Origin: Vibrio ostreae
GTDB taxonomy: Bacteria > Pseudomonadota > Gammaproteobacteria > Enterobacterales > Vibrionaceae
Assembly (NCBI RefSeq): GCF_019226825.1
Contig: NZ_CP076643.1
Span: forward strand, 682,001-746,000
Direction: 5' to 3'
Length of the DNA stretch: 64,000 bases
Position numbers and translations under genes: made by a program
The notes under the pieces: model-generated
The model's input: the letters and a program-made list of their open reading frames with translations, nothing else
Told to the model about the DNA's origin: nothing
The model's database searches: none
Shown: positions 43,275 to 54,548 of the stretch, piece after piece
Position numbering within the stretch: position 1 is the first letter of the stretch
Layout: each line of letters starts with the position of its first letter

Positions 43275-45542
43275 ATGCTTAACAAAGAACTAGAGTCGAG
43301 TCTAAATGGCGCGTTCGCTCGAGCGCGGGACAAAAGACATGAATTTATGACCGTCGAGCACCTCCTACTCGCATTGTTGGAAAACGATGCCGCGAAGGAA
43401 GCACTGCTGGCGTGTCAGGCTGATATCGACACATTACGTCGTGAGCTGGATACATTCATCGATCAAACGACGCCCCTCATCCCGGAAAATGACGAGACGC
43501 GTGAGACACAACCAACGCTGAGTTTTCAGCGCGTTTTGCAGCGTGCCGTTTTCCATGTTCAGTCATCCGGGCGTAGCGAAGTGACCGGAGCTAATGTCCT
43601 GGTCGCCATTTTTAGTGAGCAAGAGTCTCACGCAGCTTACCTGCTAAAGAAAAACGACATCAGTCGTCTGGATATTGTTAACTTTATTTCACACGGCATC
43701 ACCAAAGCGTCCAGCTCCGGCGAAGACTCTTCATCCGATTCTTTCGGTACCGAGAGCGGTGAAGAGGTGAGTGCAGACGAACGTCTGGAAAGCTTTGCCA
43801 CTAACCTCAATCATCTGGCCAAACAAGGTAAGATTGACCCGCTGATTGGCCGTGACAAGGAGCTGGAAAGAACCATTCAGGTGCTGTGCCGCCGCCGCAA
43901 GAACAACCCGCTGCTGGTGGGTGAGGCCGGCGTTGGTAAAACGGCGATTGCTGAAGGTCTGGCATGGCGTATCGTTGAAGGCCAGGTACCTGAAGTGATC
44001 AAAGACAGCGTGATTTACTCGCTGGATATCGGCTCTCTGCTGGCGGGTACTAAATACCGCGGCGATTTTGAGAAGCGCTTCAAGTCGATTCTTAAACAAC
44101 TGGAAAAAGAGAAAGACGCTATCCTGTTTATCGATGAAATCCACACTATTATTGGCGCGGGTGCAGCATCGGGTGGCCAGGTTGATGCCGCTAACCTGAT
44201 TAAACCTCTGCTGAGCAGCGGTAAACTGCGCTGTATCGGTTCGACGACTTATCAGGAATACAGCAACATTTTTGAGAAAGAGCGTGCGTTATCGCGCCGT
44301 TTCCAAAAAATTGATGTGGTAGAGCCATCTTTGGATGACACCACCAAGATTCTGATGGGGCTAAAGCCTAAATACGAAGCGCACCACGACGTCCGCTATA
44401 CCAACAAAGCACTGCGTGCGGCTGTTGAGTTGTCGGCGAAATACATTAATGAGCGTCACCTGCCAGATAAGGCTATCGATGTGATTGATGAAGCCGGTGC
44501 GCGAATCCGTCTGCTGCCAGCCAGTCGTCGTAAGAAAACCATCGGTGTGGCTGAAATTGAAGCCATGGTCGCAAAAATGGCGCGTATTCCGGAAAAATCA
44601 GTGTCGTCTTCTGATAAAGACATCCTGAAAAATCTGGACCGCAAAATGAAGATGCTGGTATTCGGACAAGATAATGCGATTGACGTACTGACCGAATCCA
44701 TCAAGTTAACCCGTGCAGGGCTGGGCTCGGACAATCGTCCGGTGGGTTCCTTCCTGTTCGCCGGTCCGACCGGGGTAGGTAAAACAGAAGTCACAGTCCA
44801 GCTGTCTAAGTTGCTGGGTATTGAACTGCTGCGCTTTGATATGTCTGAGTACGGTGAACGCCACTCTGTGAGCCGCCTGATTGGTGCGCCTCCGGGTTAC
44901 GTTGGTTTCGACCAGGGTGGTTTGCTGACGGATGCGGTGATTAAGCACCCTCACTCGGTGGTACTGCTGGATGAGATTGAGAAAGCTCACCCGGATATCT
45001 TTAACCTGCTGCTGCAGGTGATGGATAACGGTACGCTGACGGACAACAATGGTCGTAAAGCGGATTTCCGTAATGTGATCCTGGTGATGACGACCAACGC
45101 CGGTGTGGCAGAAACCGTGAAGAAATCGATCGGGATGATCCAGCAAGATCATAGCCATGATGCCATGGCTGAGATCAAGAAGGTATTTACACCTGAGTTC
45201 CGTAACCGACTTGACCATATTATTTGGTTCAACGCGCTGGATGAACGGGTTATTCATCAAGTGGTCGACAAATTTATTGTCGAACTGCAGGTCCAACTGG
45301 ATGCTCGTGGCGTGTCTCTGGAAGTATCCGAAGATGCTCGTCACTGGTTGGCAATCAAGGGCTATGACCGTGAAATGGGTGCACGCCCAATGGGCCGTGT
45401 TATTCAGGATAAACTGAAAAAACCATTGGCGAACGAATTGTTGTTCGGCTCACTGGTTGACGGCGGTACGGTGAAAGTTGCGCTGAGTGACGATAACCTG
45501 ACCTTTGAATACATGGGAACCCGCGAAGAAGTGGTTCACTGA
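43275..45542 (+). CDS. clpA: ATP-dependent Clp protease ATP-binding subunit ClpA
   Basis: AAA+ unfoldase that feeds ClpP. The 755-residue protein has the N-terminal Clp repeats (about 1-145), the first AAA+ module with Walker A GEAGVGKT (about residue 218) and [10 protein letters not shown], and the second module with GPTGVGKT (about 498) and the signature [22 protein letters not shown] strong AAGGAGG lies in front. ClpP is not in the window. Ends before a terminator. Confidence 0.98.
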   Translation: MLNKELESSLNGAFARARDKRHEFMTVEHLLLALLENDAAKEALLACQADIDTLRRELDTFIDQTTPLIPENDETRETQPTLSFQRVLQRAVFHVQSSGRSEVTGANVLVAIFSEQESHAAYLLKKNDISRLDIVNFISHGITKASSSGEDSSSDSFGTESGEEVSADERLESFATNLNHLAKQGKIDPLIGRDKELERTIQVLCRRRKNNPLLVGEAGVGKTAIAEGLAWRIVEGQVPEVIKDSVIYSLDIGSLLAGTKYRGDFEKRFKSILKQLEKEKDAILFIDEIHTIIGAGAASGGQVDAANLIKPLLSSGKLRCIGSTTYQEYSNIFEKERALSRRFQKIDVVEPSLDDTTKILMGLKPKYEAHHDVRYTNKALRAAVELSAKYINERHLPDKAIDVIDEAGARIRLLPASRRKKTIGVAEIEAMVAKMARIPEKSVSSSDKDILKNLDRKMKMLVFGQDNAIDVLTESIKLTRAGLGSDNRPVGSFLFAGPTGVGKTEVTVQLSKLLGIELLRFDMSEYGERHSVSRLIGAPPGYVGFDQGGLLTDAVIKHPHSVVLLDEIEKAHPDIFNLLLQVMDNGTLTDNNGRKADFRNVILVMTTNAGVAETVKKSIGMIQQDHSHDAMAEIKKVFTPEFRNRLDHIIWFNALDERVIHQVVDKFIVELQVQLDARGVSLEVSEDARHWLAIKGYDREMGARPMGRVIQDKLKKPLANELLFGSLVDGGTVKVALSDDNLTFEYMGTREEVVH

Positions 45543-45584
45543 TTCACTTGTCATCGAGCCAGGTTGACCTATCTGCAATAAATG

Positions 45585-45617
45585 CAAAAAGCGCACTGAA
45601 ATCAGTGCGCTTTTTTG
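45585..45617 (+). terminator. Intrinsic terminator of clpSA
   Basis: AAAAAGCGCACTGA and TCAGTGCGCTTTTTT form a stem with a T tail. Confidence 0.92.
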
Positions 45618-45816
45618 TGTTTCGGATCTGGACAGTCTGTTCGATTTGCCAGCCAATTCAAGTAGTACAGAACACGGGCTATCGGCTTGTGTGAATCATC
45701 CGGTTGCCGGTTTGTCAGCTCTTTGCAGAGAGGCATCGTAGCTCTGTAGGGAACTCGCAGACTCAATAGCGGACGATACAAGCAGGGGAAGACGAGCTGC
45801 CCCGGTGGGCCGAAAA
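45618..45816. other. Gap between clpA and infA terminators
   Basis: About 200 bases between two terminators facing each other. E. coli has serW tRNA at this place; I looked for a tRNA cloverleaf on both strands and found none. An open minus-strand frame of 72 codons exists but starts inside the infA terminator and is not supported. Confidence 0.45.
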
Positions 45817-45847
45817 ACAAAAACGGAGCATTAAGCTCCGTTTTTGT
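45817..45847 (-). terminator. Intrinsic terminator of infA
   Basis: AAAAACGGAGC and GCTCCGTTTTT form a stem, with a T run on the minus strand, 20 bases past the infA stop. Confidence 0.92.
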
Positions 45848-45866
45848 TGCATTCGAAAATCAATGA

Positions 45867-46085
<219 letters not shown>

Positions 46086-46166
46086 TTAATCCTCTTTAGA
46101 AATTAGGCAAATATTAACGGCCGCATTCTGCCGCTAATTAAACAATATGTAAAGTTGGGCAGTATT

Positions 46167-46868
46167 CTACCCTTGCCAACGCTGATTTACTAGCCTTTGA
46201 TGACGTCTGAAACGTACTTTGTAGTTCATTGCCGGACATTCATCAATTTGATATCCCAGATAAAGCCACTGTTTATCCAGCTGTTTACACAGCTCCAACT
46301 GGGTCAGCACGCCCAACGTGCCCAGCGACAGCGGATGGTCCGGGTCGAAAAAGGTGTAAAACGCACTGGCACTGTGGGGAAGGATATCGGTTATTGCGAC
46401 GGCCACCAGTTTATCCTGGTGGTATATATGCAAATAGCGGGTATCTAACCAGGCGCTGCGGGCAAATTTATCAAATTCATCTTTACGCGGTGGGTACATG
46501 GTACCATCGCGGTGACGTGCTTTGATATAGCGCGAATAGAGACTAAACCAGTTTTTATCCAAATTCTGTTTAAGTTGCCACGAAAATTCGCTACGCATCT
46601 TGCTGAGCAGACGCTTTTGGCTTTTGGATGGCACAAAGTCGCTGACCGAGACACGCAGAGCTTCACAAGCGTTGCATGCATCACAGTGAGGTTTATAGAT
46701 GGTATCGCCGCTGCGACGGAATCCGTTTGCCAGCAGAATTTCATAGTTTTCGGCGGATTGCATCTGGCTGTCGATAGCGACAGCGACACGTTCCATGCGA
46801 TCTTTGAGGTAACTGCACGGGTGATTACTGGTCAGTCCAATACGAATATTTTGCAGCTCAGAGCTCAT
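46167..46868 (-). CDS. bpt: Aspartate/glutamate leucyltransferase
   Basis: Transfers Leu from Leu-tRNA to proteins with N-terminal Asp or Glu, turning secondary into primary destabilising residues for ClpS. The 233-residue protein has the Ate1-type N-terminal half (HPCSYLKDRMERV, and a Cys cluster CDACNACEALR) and the C-terminal acyltransferase half (YLGYQIDECPAMNYKVRF). Its start is 3 bases after the aat stop, so aat-bpt form one transcript. Only some gammaproteobacteria, including vibrios, have Bpt beside Aat. Confidence 0.95.
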   Translation of the reverse strand: MSSELQNIRIGLTSNHPCSYLKDRMERVAVAIDSQMQSAENYEILLANGFRRSGDTIYKPHCDACNACEALRVSVSDFVPSKSQKRLLSKMRSEFSWQLKQNLDKNWFSLYSRYIKARHRDGTMYPPRKDEFDKFARSAWLDTRYLHIYHQDKLVAVAITDILPHSASAFYTFFDPDHPLSLGTLGVLTQLELCKQLDKQWLYLGYQIDECPAMNYKVRFRRHQRLVNQRWQG

Positions 46869-46870
46869 GT

Positions 46871-47599
46871 TTATTCCTCAGTCGTTGTTTGCGCCGGACA
46901 AGGCAGCCACTGGGGCTCAAAACAACGTTTGCTTACGTCCTGTTTCTTTAAAGATAGCAACAAATCCATGAATTTGTCGCGGGATAACTCCTTTGCACCC
47001 AATGATTTAAGGTGAGGGTTCATCACTTGGCAGTCAATGAGTTCTCCCCGATGAGCGGCAAAATGGTGGCAGAAATACCATAGTGCTATCTTCGAGGCAT
47101 TCGGTTTGAGACTGAACATTGATTCGCCGCAAAAGAGCCTGCCGACCTGAATGCCGTACAGGCCACCAATAATTTGCTGGTTGTGCCACACTTCAACGGA
47201 ATGGCAATGTCCTTGACGCGCCAGTTGCTTATAAGCTTGACGCATTTCGCCATTCAACCAAGTTTCTTCAGGTGTGCGCACGGCGGCACACATATCGATG
47301 ATATGGGGCGTATTGTGATTAATACTGACGGTATAAGCGTGCTTACGTTGAAATTTTTTCACACTTTTGGCGGCGTTGAATGTCTTAGGATCAAACACAG
47401 CACGTGGAGACGGGCTCCACCATAAAATCGGTTCGCCCGGGCCATACCAGGGAAATATACCGTTCTGGTAGCCGTTAAGAATCCGGTTTGGGTGCAGATC
47501 GCCACCAAAAGCCAGCAGGCCGTTTGGCTCTTGCAGAGCAAGGTAGGGGGATGGAAAACTAAAATCATCCCTGGCTAACTCGGTGAGATAAATCGTCAT
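46871..47599 (-). CDS. aat: Leucyl/phenylalanyl-tRNA-protein transferase
   Basis: Attaches Leu or Phe to proteins with N-terminal Lys or Arg, marking them for ClpS-ClpAP. The 242-residue protein shows the family motif FPWYGPGEPILWWSPSPRAVF near residue 50, HSVEVWHNQQIIGGLYGIQVG, and GELIDCQVMNPHLKSLGA. First gene of aat-bpt; together with clpS-clpA a few genes away it makes a local N-end-rule set. Confidence 0.97.
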   Translation of the reverse strand: MTIYLTELARDDFSFPSPYLALQEPNGLLAFGGDLHPNRILNGYQNGIFPWYGPGEPILWWSPSPRAVFDPKTFNAAKSVKKFQRKHAYTVSINHNTPHIIDMCAAVRTPEETWLNGEMRQAYKQLARQGHCHSVEVWHNQQIIGGLYGIQVGRLFCGESMFSLKPNASKIALWYFCHHFAAHRGELIDCQVMNPHLKSLGAKELSRDKFMDLLLSLKKQDVSKRCFEPQWLPCPAQTTTEE

Positions 47600-47641
47600 A
47601 GTAAGCGTTTCCGGTAATCAAGAACCCGACAGGAGTAAAAC

Positions 47642-48097
47642 ATGAACAAGTGGATTTGGATCTTATTGATTTTTCCTCTCTTTGCCAATGCTGCCTATCA
47701 GCGAAATCAGGCAAGGCCGGTAAATGAGGTGGTGTTTGGTACTGTAGATACAGTACGTTACATCTCTCAGCAGGACATTGTCCATTCTAAGGCGAATGGT
47801 TGGGAAACCCTGCTTGGTGCAGTCGTCGGTGGTTTGATTGGCCATCAGTTCGGTGATGGGCACGGACGACAGGTTGCGACAGCGGTTGGTGCTATTGCCG
47901 GAGCGGGTATCGTCCGTCATCAGGGCGATCAGAGTTATCAGGTTGAATACCGTCTGGTTGAAATCCTGATTAAGACCGAGGATGGCCAATTGATTGACGT
48001 TATTCAGGACATTGATAACCAGATGCTGTTTGCCGCCGGTGATCGGGTACGTATCCTCTATTTTAATGACGGAGTGCGGGTTGATAAAGAGATGTGA
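47642..48097 (+). CDS. Exported glycine-zipper 2TM protein (SlyB-like)
   Basis: A 151-residue envelope protein with a Sec signal peptide (about 1-18, ending NA-A) and a glycine-zipper segment GAVVGGLIGHQFGDGHGRQVATAVGAIAGAGI (about residues 59-90, shown here by its parts GAVVGGLIG and AVGAIAGAGI). No lipobox cysteine is present, unlike SlyB itself. The family includes outer-membrane proteins of stress responses; no specific function is known. AGGAG precedes the start. Confidence 0.82.
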   Translation: MNKWIWILLIFPLFANAAYQRNQARPVNEVVFGTVDTVRYISQQDIVHSKANGWETLLGAVVGGLIGHQFGDGHGRQVATAVGAIAGAGIVRHQGDQSYQVEYRLVEILIKTEDGQLIDVIQDIDNQMLFAAGDRVRILYFNDGVRVDKEM

Positions 48098-48292
48098 GAC
48101 GCGTTTGGTACTGCGTGATAGCGAACAATGTACTGACCCAAGCGCAAACCGTCAGAATTTCATTTCAAAGCCCCGATTAACACTGGCATTGGGGGGGGAT
48201 TTTGGTTAGTCTGCGGATACGAAGAATTTTCACTGCCGTAACGATCATTGCACAAGACAGGAGTAGCGGCAGTGCAAGGAAACACAACTTTA
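48098..48292. other. aroA upstream region with G8 run
   Basis: About 195 bases holding the aroA promoter. An uninterrupted run of eight G lies at 48191-48198. An alternative in-frame GTG start of aroA with well-placed AGGAG lies at 48272. Confidence 0.4.
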
Positions 48293-49579
48293 ATGGAAAG
48301 CCTCACTTTACAACCCATTGCAAAAATTGACGGACAAGTGAACCTGCCAGGTTCAAAAAGTGTATCAAACCGCGCGTTGCTGCTGGCAGCGCTTGCTAAA
48401 GGCACAACCCGCCTGACTAACCTGCTCGACAGTGACGATATCCGTCATATGCTGAATGCCCTGACTAAGCTGGGGGTGGTATTCCGCCTGTCTGATGACA
48501 AAACTGAATGCGAAGTGGAAGGATTAGGTAAGCCGTTTACCGCCACTGATGTGCAGGAACTGTTTTTAGGTAATGCAGGCACAGCGATGCGCCCGTTGGC
48601 AGCCGCTCTGTGCCTGGGCGAGGGGGATTTTCTCCTGACCGGCGAGCCGCGCATGAAAGAGCGTCCGATTGGCCACCTGGTTGATGCACTGCGTCAGGCC
48701 GGCGCTCAAATCGACTATCTGGAAAATGAAAATTATCCTCCGTTGCGTATCCAGGGTACAGGTCTTCAAGCCGGCAGCGTATCGATCGACGGCTCAATCT
48801 CCAGTCAGTTTCTGACGGCGTTCCTGATGTCAGCTCCGCTGGCGCAGGGGCAGATTACCATCAATATCGAAGGTGAGCTGGTTTCTAAACCATACATTGA
48901 TATCACGCTGCACATTATGGAACAGTTTGGTGTGCAGGTCGTTAATAATGATTATCAGCAGTTTGTGATTCCTGCAGGTCAGTCTTATGTTTCGCCAGGT
49001 AACTTCATGGTGGAGGGCGATGCATCCTCGGCTTCTTATTTCCTTGCTGCCGCCGCAATTAAAGGCGGTCAGGTGAAAGTGACCGGGATTGGTAAAAACA
49101 GTATCCAGGGTGATATTCAGTTTGCTGACGCATTAGAAAAAATGGGTGCACAAATTGAATGGGGCGAAGATTACGTTATCGCGCGTCGTGGTGAGCTGAA
49201 TGCGGTTGACTTAGATTTCAACCATATTCCGGATGCAGCAATGACCATTGCGACTACAGCACTGTTTGCCAACGGGACGACTGCGATTCGTAACGTCTAC
49301 AACTGGCGAGTCAAAGAGACAGATCGTCTGGCGGCAATGGCAACCGAGTTGCGTAAAGTCGGTGCGACAGTGGAGGAGGGTGAAGATTACATTACCATCA
49401 CGCCACCAGCACAACTGACGCACGCTGCGATCGACACCTATGATGACCACCGCATTGCGATGTGTTTTTCACTGGTCGCATTGAGCGATACGCCTGTCAC
49501 CATCAATGATCCTAAGTGTACATCGAAGACGTTCCCGGATTACTTCGATAAGTTTGCTCAGCTGAGTCACGCCGAGTAA
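48293..49579 (+). CDS. aroA: 3-phosphoshikimate 1-carboxyvinyltransferase (EPSP synthase)
   Basis: Adds the enolpyruvyl group of PEP to shikimate-3-phosphate in chorismate synthesis. The protein has [18 protein letters not shown] near the start, the PEP-site loop [17 protein letters not shown] (class I type, Gly and Pro in their usual places), and [19 protein letters not shown]. The ATG at 48293 (MESLTLQPI) gives 428 residues and the family N-terminus; the GTG at 48272 with better ribosome-binding spacing would add seven residues and cannot be excluded. Confidence 0.96.
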   Translation: MESLTLQPIAKIDGQVNLPGSKSVSNRALLLAALAKGTTRLTNLLDSDDIRHMLNALTKLGVVFRLSDDKTECEVEGLGKPFTATDVQELFLGNAGTAMRPLAAALCLGEGDFLLTGEPRMKERPIGHLVDALRQAGAQIDYLENENYPPLRIQGTGLQAGSVSIDGSISSQFLTAFLMSAPLAQGQITINIEGELVSKPYIDITLHIMEQFGVQVVNNDYQQFVIPAGQSYVSPGNFMVEGDASSASYFLAAAAIKGGQVKVTGIGKNSIQGDIQFADALEKMGAQIEWGEDYVIARRGELNAVDLDFNHIPDAAMTIATTALFANGTTAIRNVYNWRVKETDRLAAMATELRKVGATVEEGEDYITITPPAQLTHAAIDTYDDHRIAMCFSLVALSDTPVTINDPKCTSKTFPDYFDKFAQLSHAE

Positions 49580-49614
49580 AATTAATTTAAAATTAGTTAC
49601 ACAAAGTTGTTGAT

Positions 49615-49646
49615 ATAAAAGCCTCTTTAAGAGGCTTTTATTATTT
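49615..49646. terminator. Bidirectional terminator between aroA and yciN
   Basis: ATAAAAGCCTC and GAGGCTTTTAT form a stem with a short loop, A-rich on the left and T-rich on the right; the yciN stop codon lies at its right edge. Confidence 0.85.
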
Positions 49647-49889
49647 TTGCAGCGTAAACTCGTTAGAGAGTTGGTGAGCCAGATATTTAAACATGTTGAA
49701 CACCGCTGTTGTCTTTTCGGTCGGCATACCGTTTGAATCGAGAAAGTAAGTTCCTTTGAACACCAGAACATCGGCTTTCTCTTCCACACTATCTGCGCGC
49801 ATGCCCTCGATGTAATTTTCATGCTCTTGAATCAGTTGGTTGGCGATGAGCAGCAGATCGAATTCGCTGATGTGAGTTTTGCTAGTCAT
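49641..49889 (-). CDS. yciN: YciN-like DUF2498 protein
   Basis: An 82-residue protein similar to E. coli YciN over its full length (ANQLIQEHENYIEGM; VLVFKGTYFLDSNGMPTEKTTAVFNMFKYLAHQLS). In E. coli yciN also neighbours topA, which supports the call. The function is unknown. Good GGAG upstream. Confidence 0.85.
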   Translation of the reverse strand: MTSKTHISEFDLLLIANQLIQEHENYIEGMRADSVEEKADVLVFKGTYFLDSNGMPTEKTTAVFNMFKYLAHQLSNEFTLQK

Positions 49890-50228
49890 AACTTGTCTCC
49901 TCGGTAGTCATGTGTTGCCAGTTTAGGGTTGTGACACGCAAATACCATGATCAAAAACAGGAAAAATGAGAATGGTGCATTTGACTAATCTGTGATTTGT
50001 TCCATATTTCACCTGTTTGCAGTCGCGCTGCCGAGTAAGTCATTTTAGTATGTGCGGGATTTCCTGCGACGGGTGAGGTTTCGTCGATTTGTCGAGCAAA
50101 TAAGTGGATTTTTTTAAAAACCTGTTGATCTTCTCTTTATTCGGCTCGATAGTAAAAAAAGAAGCAATATTGTAGAACGTCATGCGATTTACTGTTCGCA
50201 TAGTGATTAAGGACATTTGAGTCAAATT
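49890..50228. other. Divergent yciN/topA control region
   Basis: About 340 AT-rich bases. Supercoiling-sensitive topA promoters are expected here, but I could not single one out; no ORF or hairpin stands out. Confidence 0.4.
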
Positions 50229-52859
50229 ATGGGTAAATCACTCGTTATAGTGGAGTCGCCAGCCAAGGCCAAAACGATCAATAAATATCTTGGCAAAGAC
50301 TTTATTGTTAAGTCTAGTGTCGGTCATGTCCGCGATCTGCCAACCGCCGGTCAAAGCACGGCGACGAAAAAGAAAGCCGCACCTGTCTCAACCAAAGAGC
50401 TAAGTGCAGAAGAAAAAGCACGCCTGAAGAAAGAGAAGGACCGTGCTGCACTGATCAAGAAAATGGGTATTGACCCATACCATGATTGGGAAGCCAACTA
50501 CCAGATTCTACCCGGCAAAGAAAAAGTCGTTGCCGAACTGCAAAAGTTAGCGAAAGACGCAGACAGCGTTTATCTCGCAACCGATTTGGACCGCGAGGGA
50601 GAGGCTATCGCTTGGCACCTTCGTGAGATCATCGGTGGCGATGAAGAGCGATATAAACGTGTTGTGTTTAACGAAATCACTAAAAACGCCATTCAGCAAG
50701 CTTTCCAGCAGCCTGGAGAGTTGAACATGGCTGGCGTGAATGCTCAGCAGGCCCGTCGTTTTATGGATCGCGTGGTGGGCTTTATGGTGTCACCGCTGCT
50801 TTGGAAAAAAGTGGCACGAGGCCTATCAGCCGGTCGCGTTCAGTCTGTGGCGGTAAAACTGTTGGTGGAGCGTGAGCGCGAAATTAAAGCGTTTGTACCG
50901 GAAGAGTTCTGGGATATCCACGCTGACACTCTGACACCGGGTCACGAAGCATTCCGTCTGTTGGTGGCTCAGAAAGACGGTATGGCCTTCAAACCGTCTA
51001 ACGAAACCGATGCCATGGCTTCAGTAGCTGCGCTGCAAAAAGCGCGCTACGAAGTGTGTAAGCGCGAAGACAAGCCAACCAGCAGTAAACCGTCGGCGCC
51101 GTTTATCACCTCAACCCTGCAGCAGGCGGCCAGTACGCGTCTGGGCTACGGTGTTAAGAAAACCATGATGCTGGCTCAGCGTTTGTATGAAGCGGGTTAT
51201 ATCACTTATATGCGTACCGACTCGACTAATCTGAGTTCAGAGGCGGTAGGCGCGGTACGTGACTACATTACCAGTGAATTTGGTGATGCCTACCTGCCTG
51301 GTAAGCCGAACGTTTACGGCAGCAAAGAAGGTGCTCAGGAAGCGCACGAAGCGATTCGTCCTTCAAGCGTGTCCGTTAAAGCGGAAGACCTGGAAGGGAT
51401 GGAAGCGGACGCTCACAAACTGTATGCACTTATCTGGAACCAGTTTGTCGCTTGTCAGATGACGCCGGCCAAATACGATTCAACCACCGTCAGCGTTAAA
51501 GCGGACGAGTACACGCTGAAAGCGAAAGGTCGTATTCTCAAATTTGATGGCTGGACTCGCGTACAGCGTCCTCTGGGTAAAAATGAAGACCAGATTCTGC
51601 CAGCGGTCCAGGTTGGTGAAACTCTGGCTCTGGAAAAACTGGATCCGAAACAGCACTTTACTAAGCCGCCGGCACGTTACACCGAAGCTGCGCTGGTTAA
51701 AGAACTGGAAAAACGTGGTATCGGCCGTCCTTCAACCTACGCATCCATCATCTCGACCATTCAGGATCGTGGCTACGTCAAAGTTGATCAGCGCCGTTTC
51801 TACGCTGAGAAGATGGGTGAGATCGTGACCGACCGCCTGGATGACAGTTTTGAAGATCTGATGAACTACGATTTTACCGCCCGCATGGAACAGAAACTGG
51901 ACCAGATAGCGGAAGGTGAAACCAACTGGAAAGGTGTGCTGGATAACTTCTTTGAAGACTTCAGCCACAATCTGGAACAAGCTGAGCAGGATGAAGATCA
52001 CGGCGGTATGAAGCCGAACCATATCGTGATGACCGATATTCTTTGCCCGACCTGTGAGCGCCCGATGGGGATTCGTACGGCCTCGACCGGTGTGTTCCTG
52101 GGGTGTTCCGGTTATGCGCTGCCACCGAAAGAGCGTTGTAAGACAACGATCAACTTAGGCGATGAAGAGGGCATTATCAACGTTCTGGAAGAAGACGTTG
52201 AAACCGCTGCACTGCGTGCCAAGAAGCGTTGTCCTATCTGTGAAACCGCAATGGATGCGTACCTTATCGATGATAAGCGTAAGTTGCATGTGTGTGGTAA
52301 CAACCCGAACTGCGACGGCTACATTGTTGAGAAGGGTGAGTTTAAGGTGAAGGGCTACGATGGCCCTGTGGTTGAGTGTGACAAATGTGGTTCTGATATG
52401 GTGCTGAAAAACGGCCGTTTCGGAAAATACATGGATTGCACCAGCGAAACCTGTAAGAACACACGTAAGATTCTGAAAAACGGAGAAGTGGCACCGCCAA
52501 AAGAAGATCCGGTTCACTTCCCTGAGTTACCGTGTGAGAACTCAGACGCGTACTTTGTTCTGCGTGATGGCGCGTCAGGTCTGTTCTTTGCGGCAAGCAA
52601 CTTCCCGAAATCACGGGAAACCCGTGCGCCGTTGGTAGAGGAGCTGGCGAAATACAAAGATCGTATTTCAGAGAAATTCCATTATCTGGCCGATGCGCCG
52701 ACTCATGACCCGGATGGTCGTCCGGCAGTGGTCCGCTTCAGTCGTAAAAGTAAAGAGCATTACGTACGTACTGAAGATGACGGCAAACCGTCAGGATGGA
52801 CGGCGCTGTTTAACGACGGTAAGTGGGAAATCACGGATAAGCGTAAGAACGCCAAATAA
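50229..52859 (+). CDS. topA: DNA topoisomerase I
   Basis: Type IA topoisomerase that relaxes negative supercoils. The 876-residue protein has the TOPRIM start [13 protein letters not shown] and the acidic [13 protein letters not shown], the active-site tyrosine in [14 protein letters not shown], and C-terminal zinc-ribbon repeats ([27 protein letters not shown]). A charged insert with KKKAAP lies around residue 50. The ATG at 50229 gives the family N-terminus [10 protein letters not shown]; a TTG 12 bases earlier is less likely. Confidence 0.98.
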   Translation: MGKSLVIVESPAKAKTINKYLGKDFIVKSSVGHVRDLPTAGQSTATKKKAAPVSTKELSAEEKARLKKEKDRAALIKKMGIDPYHDWEANYQILPGKEKVVAELQKLAKDADSVYLATDLDREGEAIAWHLREIIGGDEERYKRVVFNEITKNAIQQAFQQPGELNMAGVNAQQARRFMDRVVGFMVSPLLWKKVARGLSAGRVQSVAVKLLVEREREIKAFVPEEFWDIHADTLTPGHEAFRLLVAQKDGMAFKPSNETDAMASVAALQKARYEVCKREDKPTSSKPSAPFITSTLQQAASTRLGYGVKKTMMLAQRLYEAGYITYMRTDSTNLSSEAVGAVRDYITSEFGDAYLPGKPNVYGSKEGAQEAHEAIRPSSVSVKAEDLEGMEADAHKLYALIWNQFVACQMTPAKYDSTTVSVKADEYTLKAKGRILKFDGWTRVQRPLGKNEDQILPAVQVGETLALEKLDPKQHFTKPPARYTEAALVKELEKRGIGRPSTYASIISTIQDRGYVKVDQRRFYAEKMGEIVTDRLDDSFEDLMNYDFTARMEQKLDQIAEGETNWKGVLDNFFEDFSHNLEQAEQDEDHGGMKPNHIVMTDILCPTCERPMGIRTASTGVFLGCSGYALPPKERCKTTINLGDEEGIINVLEEDVETAALRAKKRCPICETAMDAYLIDDKRKLHVCGNNPNCDGYIVEKGEFKVKGYDGPVVECDKCGSDMVLKNGRFGKYMDCTSETCKNTRKILKNGEVAPPKEDPVHFPELPCENSDAYFVLRDGASGLFFAASNFPKSRETRAPLVEELAKYKDRISEKFHYLADAPTHDPDGRPAVVRFSRKSKEHYVRTEDDGKPSGWTALFNDGKWEITDKRKNAK

Positions 52860-52894
52860 CGGGTTATTGTAAACCAGTGTGTTATACATATCTG

Positions 52895-52922
52895 CAGGCA
52901 GCCAATCGGCTGCCTTTTTTAT
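52895..52922 (+). terminator. Intrinsic terminator of topA
   Basis: AGGCAGCC and GGCTGCCT form a stem with a 4-base loop and a T6 tail. Confidence 0.92.
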
Positions 52923-53330
52923 CATTGTTATACCGGGTAAAAGTGAGTTTGTGTCGCAATTTTCTGACCTGGTTATGAACATCGTCACTTGACGGTATCC
53001 TCTGTCACATTTCACTCCTACACTGCTGGTTGAAAGTTCGTCACTTTAGGCGAAAGCCGTAACGGAATTGTTAGTTTTTAGGTAGTAATAACCCTCTATT
53101 TTGTGAGCGTTATTAGGTGTTGGAAACGCAACAACAGATTCCATTAGAGAATGCTGATTCCTGAATTGTATTCCTGTACGGTTTAGATAAAGTAGATAAC
53201 TAACTGGTTGCATTTTGCGTTTCCCCACGTATCTGCTAGCTGTATGTAATGTTGCCGGTTGAAAGGAAAACGCCGTCATCCCCCCACTTTTCAGATATGA
53301 CGAGCGCAATACAAAAAATGGAGAATAATA
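52923..53330. other. glgC upstream region
   Basis: About 400 bases with no credible ORF, hairpin or riboswitch. It presumably holds the glgCA promoter. The glgC ribosome binding site is weak (GGAGAATAATA). Confidence 0.4.
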
Positions 53331-54548
53331 ATGACTGGTGTACTAGGTATGATTTTAGCCGGTGGCGAAGGTTCCAGACTGATGCCGCTGACCGCTTCCA
53401 GAACCAAACCTGCCGTGCCGTTTGGTGGCAGTTACCGATTGATTGACTTCGCGCTGAATAACTTCGTCAACGCGGATATAATGCGTCTCTACGTACTGAC
53501 GCAGTTTAAATCTCAATCACTCTACCTGCATATGAAAAAAGGGTGGAATGTCTCCAGTATTCGTGACCGTTTTATTGATACCATTCCTGCCCAGATGCGC
53601 GATGGCAAACGCTGGTATGAAGGCACGGCAGATGCTATTTATCAGAACCTGCGTTTTGTCGAAATCTCAGAGGCGGATCAGGTGTGTATTTTTGGCTCTG
53701 ATCATATCTACAAGATGGACATTCGTCAGATGCTGGATTACCACCGTCGTCAGGAAGCTCGTATGACTGTTGCTGCGATTCGTATGCCTATTTCGCAGGC
53801 ATCCTCGTTCGGGGTTATCGAAGTCAATGAAGAGGGGCTGATGGTTGGCTTTGAAGAGAAGCCTGAATGCCCTAAATCCATTCCGGGTCAACCGGAGTGG
53901 GCGCTGGTATCAATGGGGAACTACATTTTTGATACCGAAATTTTATGCGACGAATTACGTCAGGATGCCGCGAACGCAAACTCCAGTCATGACTTTGGTA
54001 AAGACATCATTCCGAAGATGTTCCCGGAAGGCGGAGTGTACGTGTACGATTTTTCTACCAATAAAATCAAGGGTGAGAAGGAGTCAAGCTACTGGCGCGA
54101 TGTGGGTACGATAGAGTCTTACTGGTCAGCGCATATGGATCTGCTTGATAAAGAGCCGCCATTCTCTCTGTATAACCGTAGCTGGCCGCTGCATACCTAT
54201 TATCCACCACTGCCACCGGCTACCTTTGTCGATGTTGGGGATAAGAAGGTCACCATTAAAGACAGCCTGGTATCAGGCGGCAGCTACATCCAGGCTTCGA
54301 AGATTTATAAGTCGGTTTTGGGGTATCGCAGTAACATTGGCACTGGCTCTTACATTAGTGAATCTGTTATCTTGGGAGACGTGAAAATTGGTGCAGGCTG
54401 CACAGTTAAGCGCGCCATTATCGACAAAAATGTGGAGATCGCCCCAGGGACTGTTATCGGCGAAGACTTGGAATTGGACAGACAACGTTTCCATGTGTCC
54501 GACGAGGGGATCGTTGTCATAGCAAAAGGAACAAAAGTTGGATTCTAA
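53331..54548 (+). CDS. glgC: Glucose-1-phosphate adenylyltransferase
   Basis: Makes ADP-glucose, the glucosyl donor for glycogen. The 405-residue protein has the nucleotide loop GMILAGGEGSRLMPLTASRTKPAVPFGG, the catalytic GTADAIYQNL and FGSDHIYKMD, the Glc-1-P site VGFEEKP, and the C-terminal left-handed beta-helix repeats. Allosteric control by fructose-1,6-bisphosphate and AMP is usual for the family. Its end overlaps the glgA start by 11 bases. Confidence 0.97.
   Translation: MTGVLGMILAGGEGSRLMPLTASRTKPAVPFGGSYRLIDFALNNFVNADIMRLYVLTQFKSQSLYLHMKKGWNVSSIRDRFIDTIPAQMRDGKRWYEGTADAIYQNLRFVEISEADQVCIFGSDHIYKMDIRQMLDYHRRQEARMTVAAIRMPISQASSFGVIEVNEEGLMVGFEEKPECPKSIPGQPEWALVSMGNYIFDTEILCDELRQDAANANSSHDFGKDIIPKMFPEGGVYVYDFSTNKIKGEKESSYWRDVGTIESYWSAHMDLLDKEPPFSLYNRSWPLHTYYPPLPPATFVDVGDKKVTIKDSLVSGGSYIQASKIYKSVLGYRSNIGTGSYISESVILGDVKIGAGCTVKRAIIDKNVEIAPGTVIGEDLELDRQRFHVSDEGIVVIAKGTKVGF

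Noticed and set aside
45618..45816. tRNA-Ser at the clpA-infA position, as in E. coli
   Set aside because: No T-loop, anticodon stem or acceptor pairing was found on either strand.
45602..45820. 72-codon minus-strand frame between clpA and infA
   Set aside because: It starts inside the infA terminator, ends inside the clpA terminator, has no ribosome binding site and resembles no family I know.
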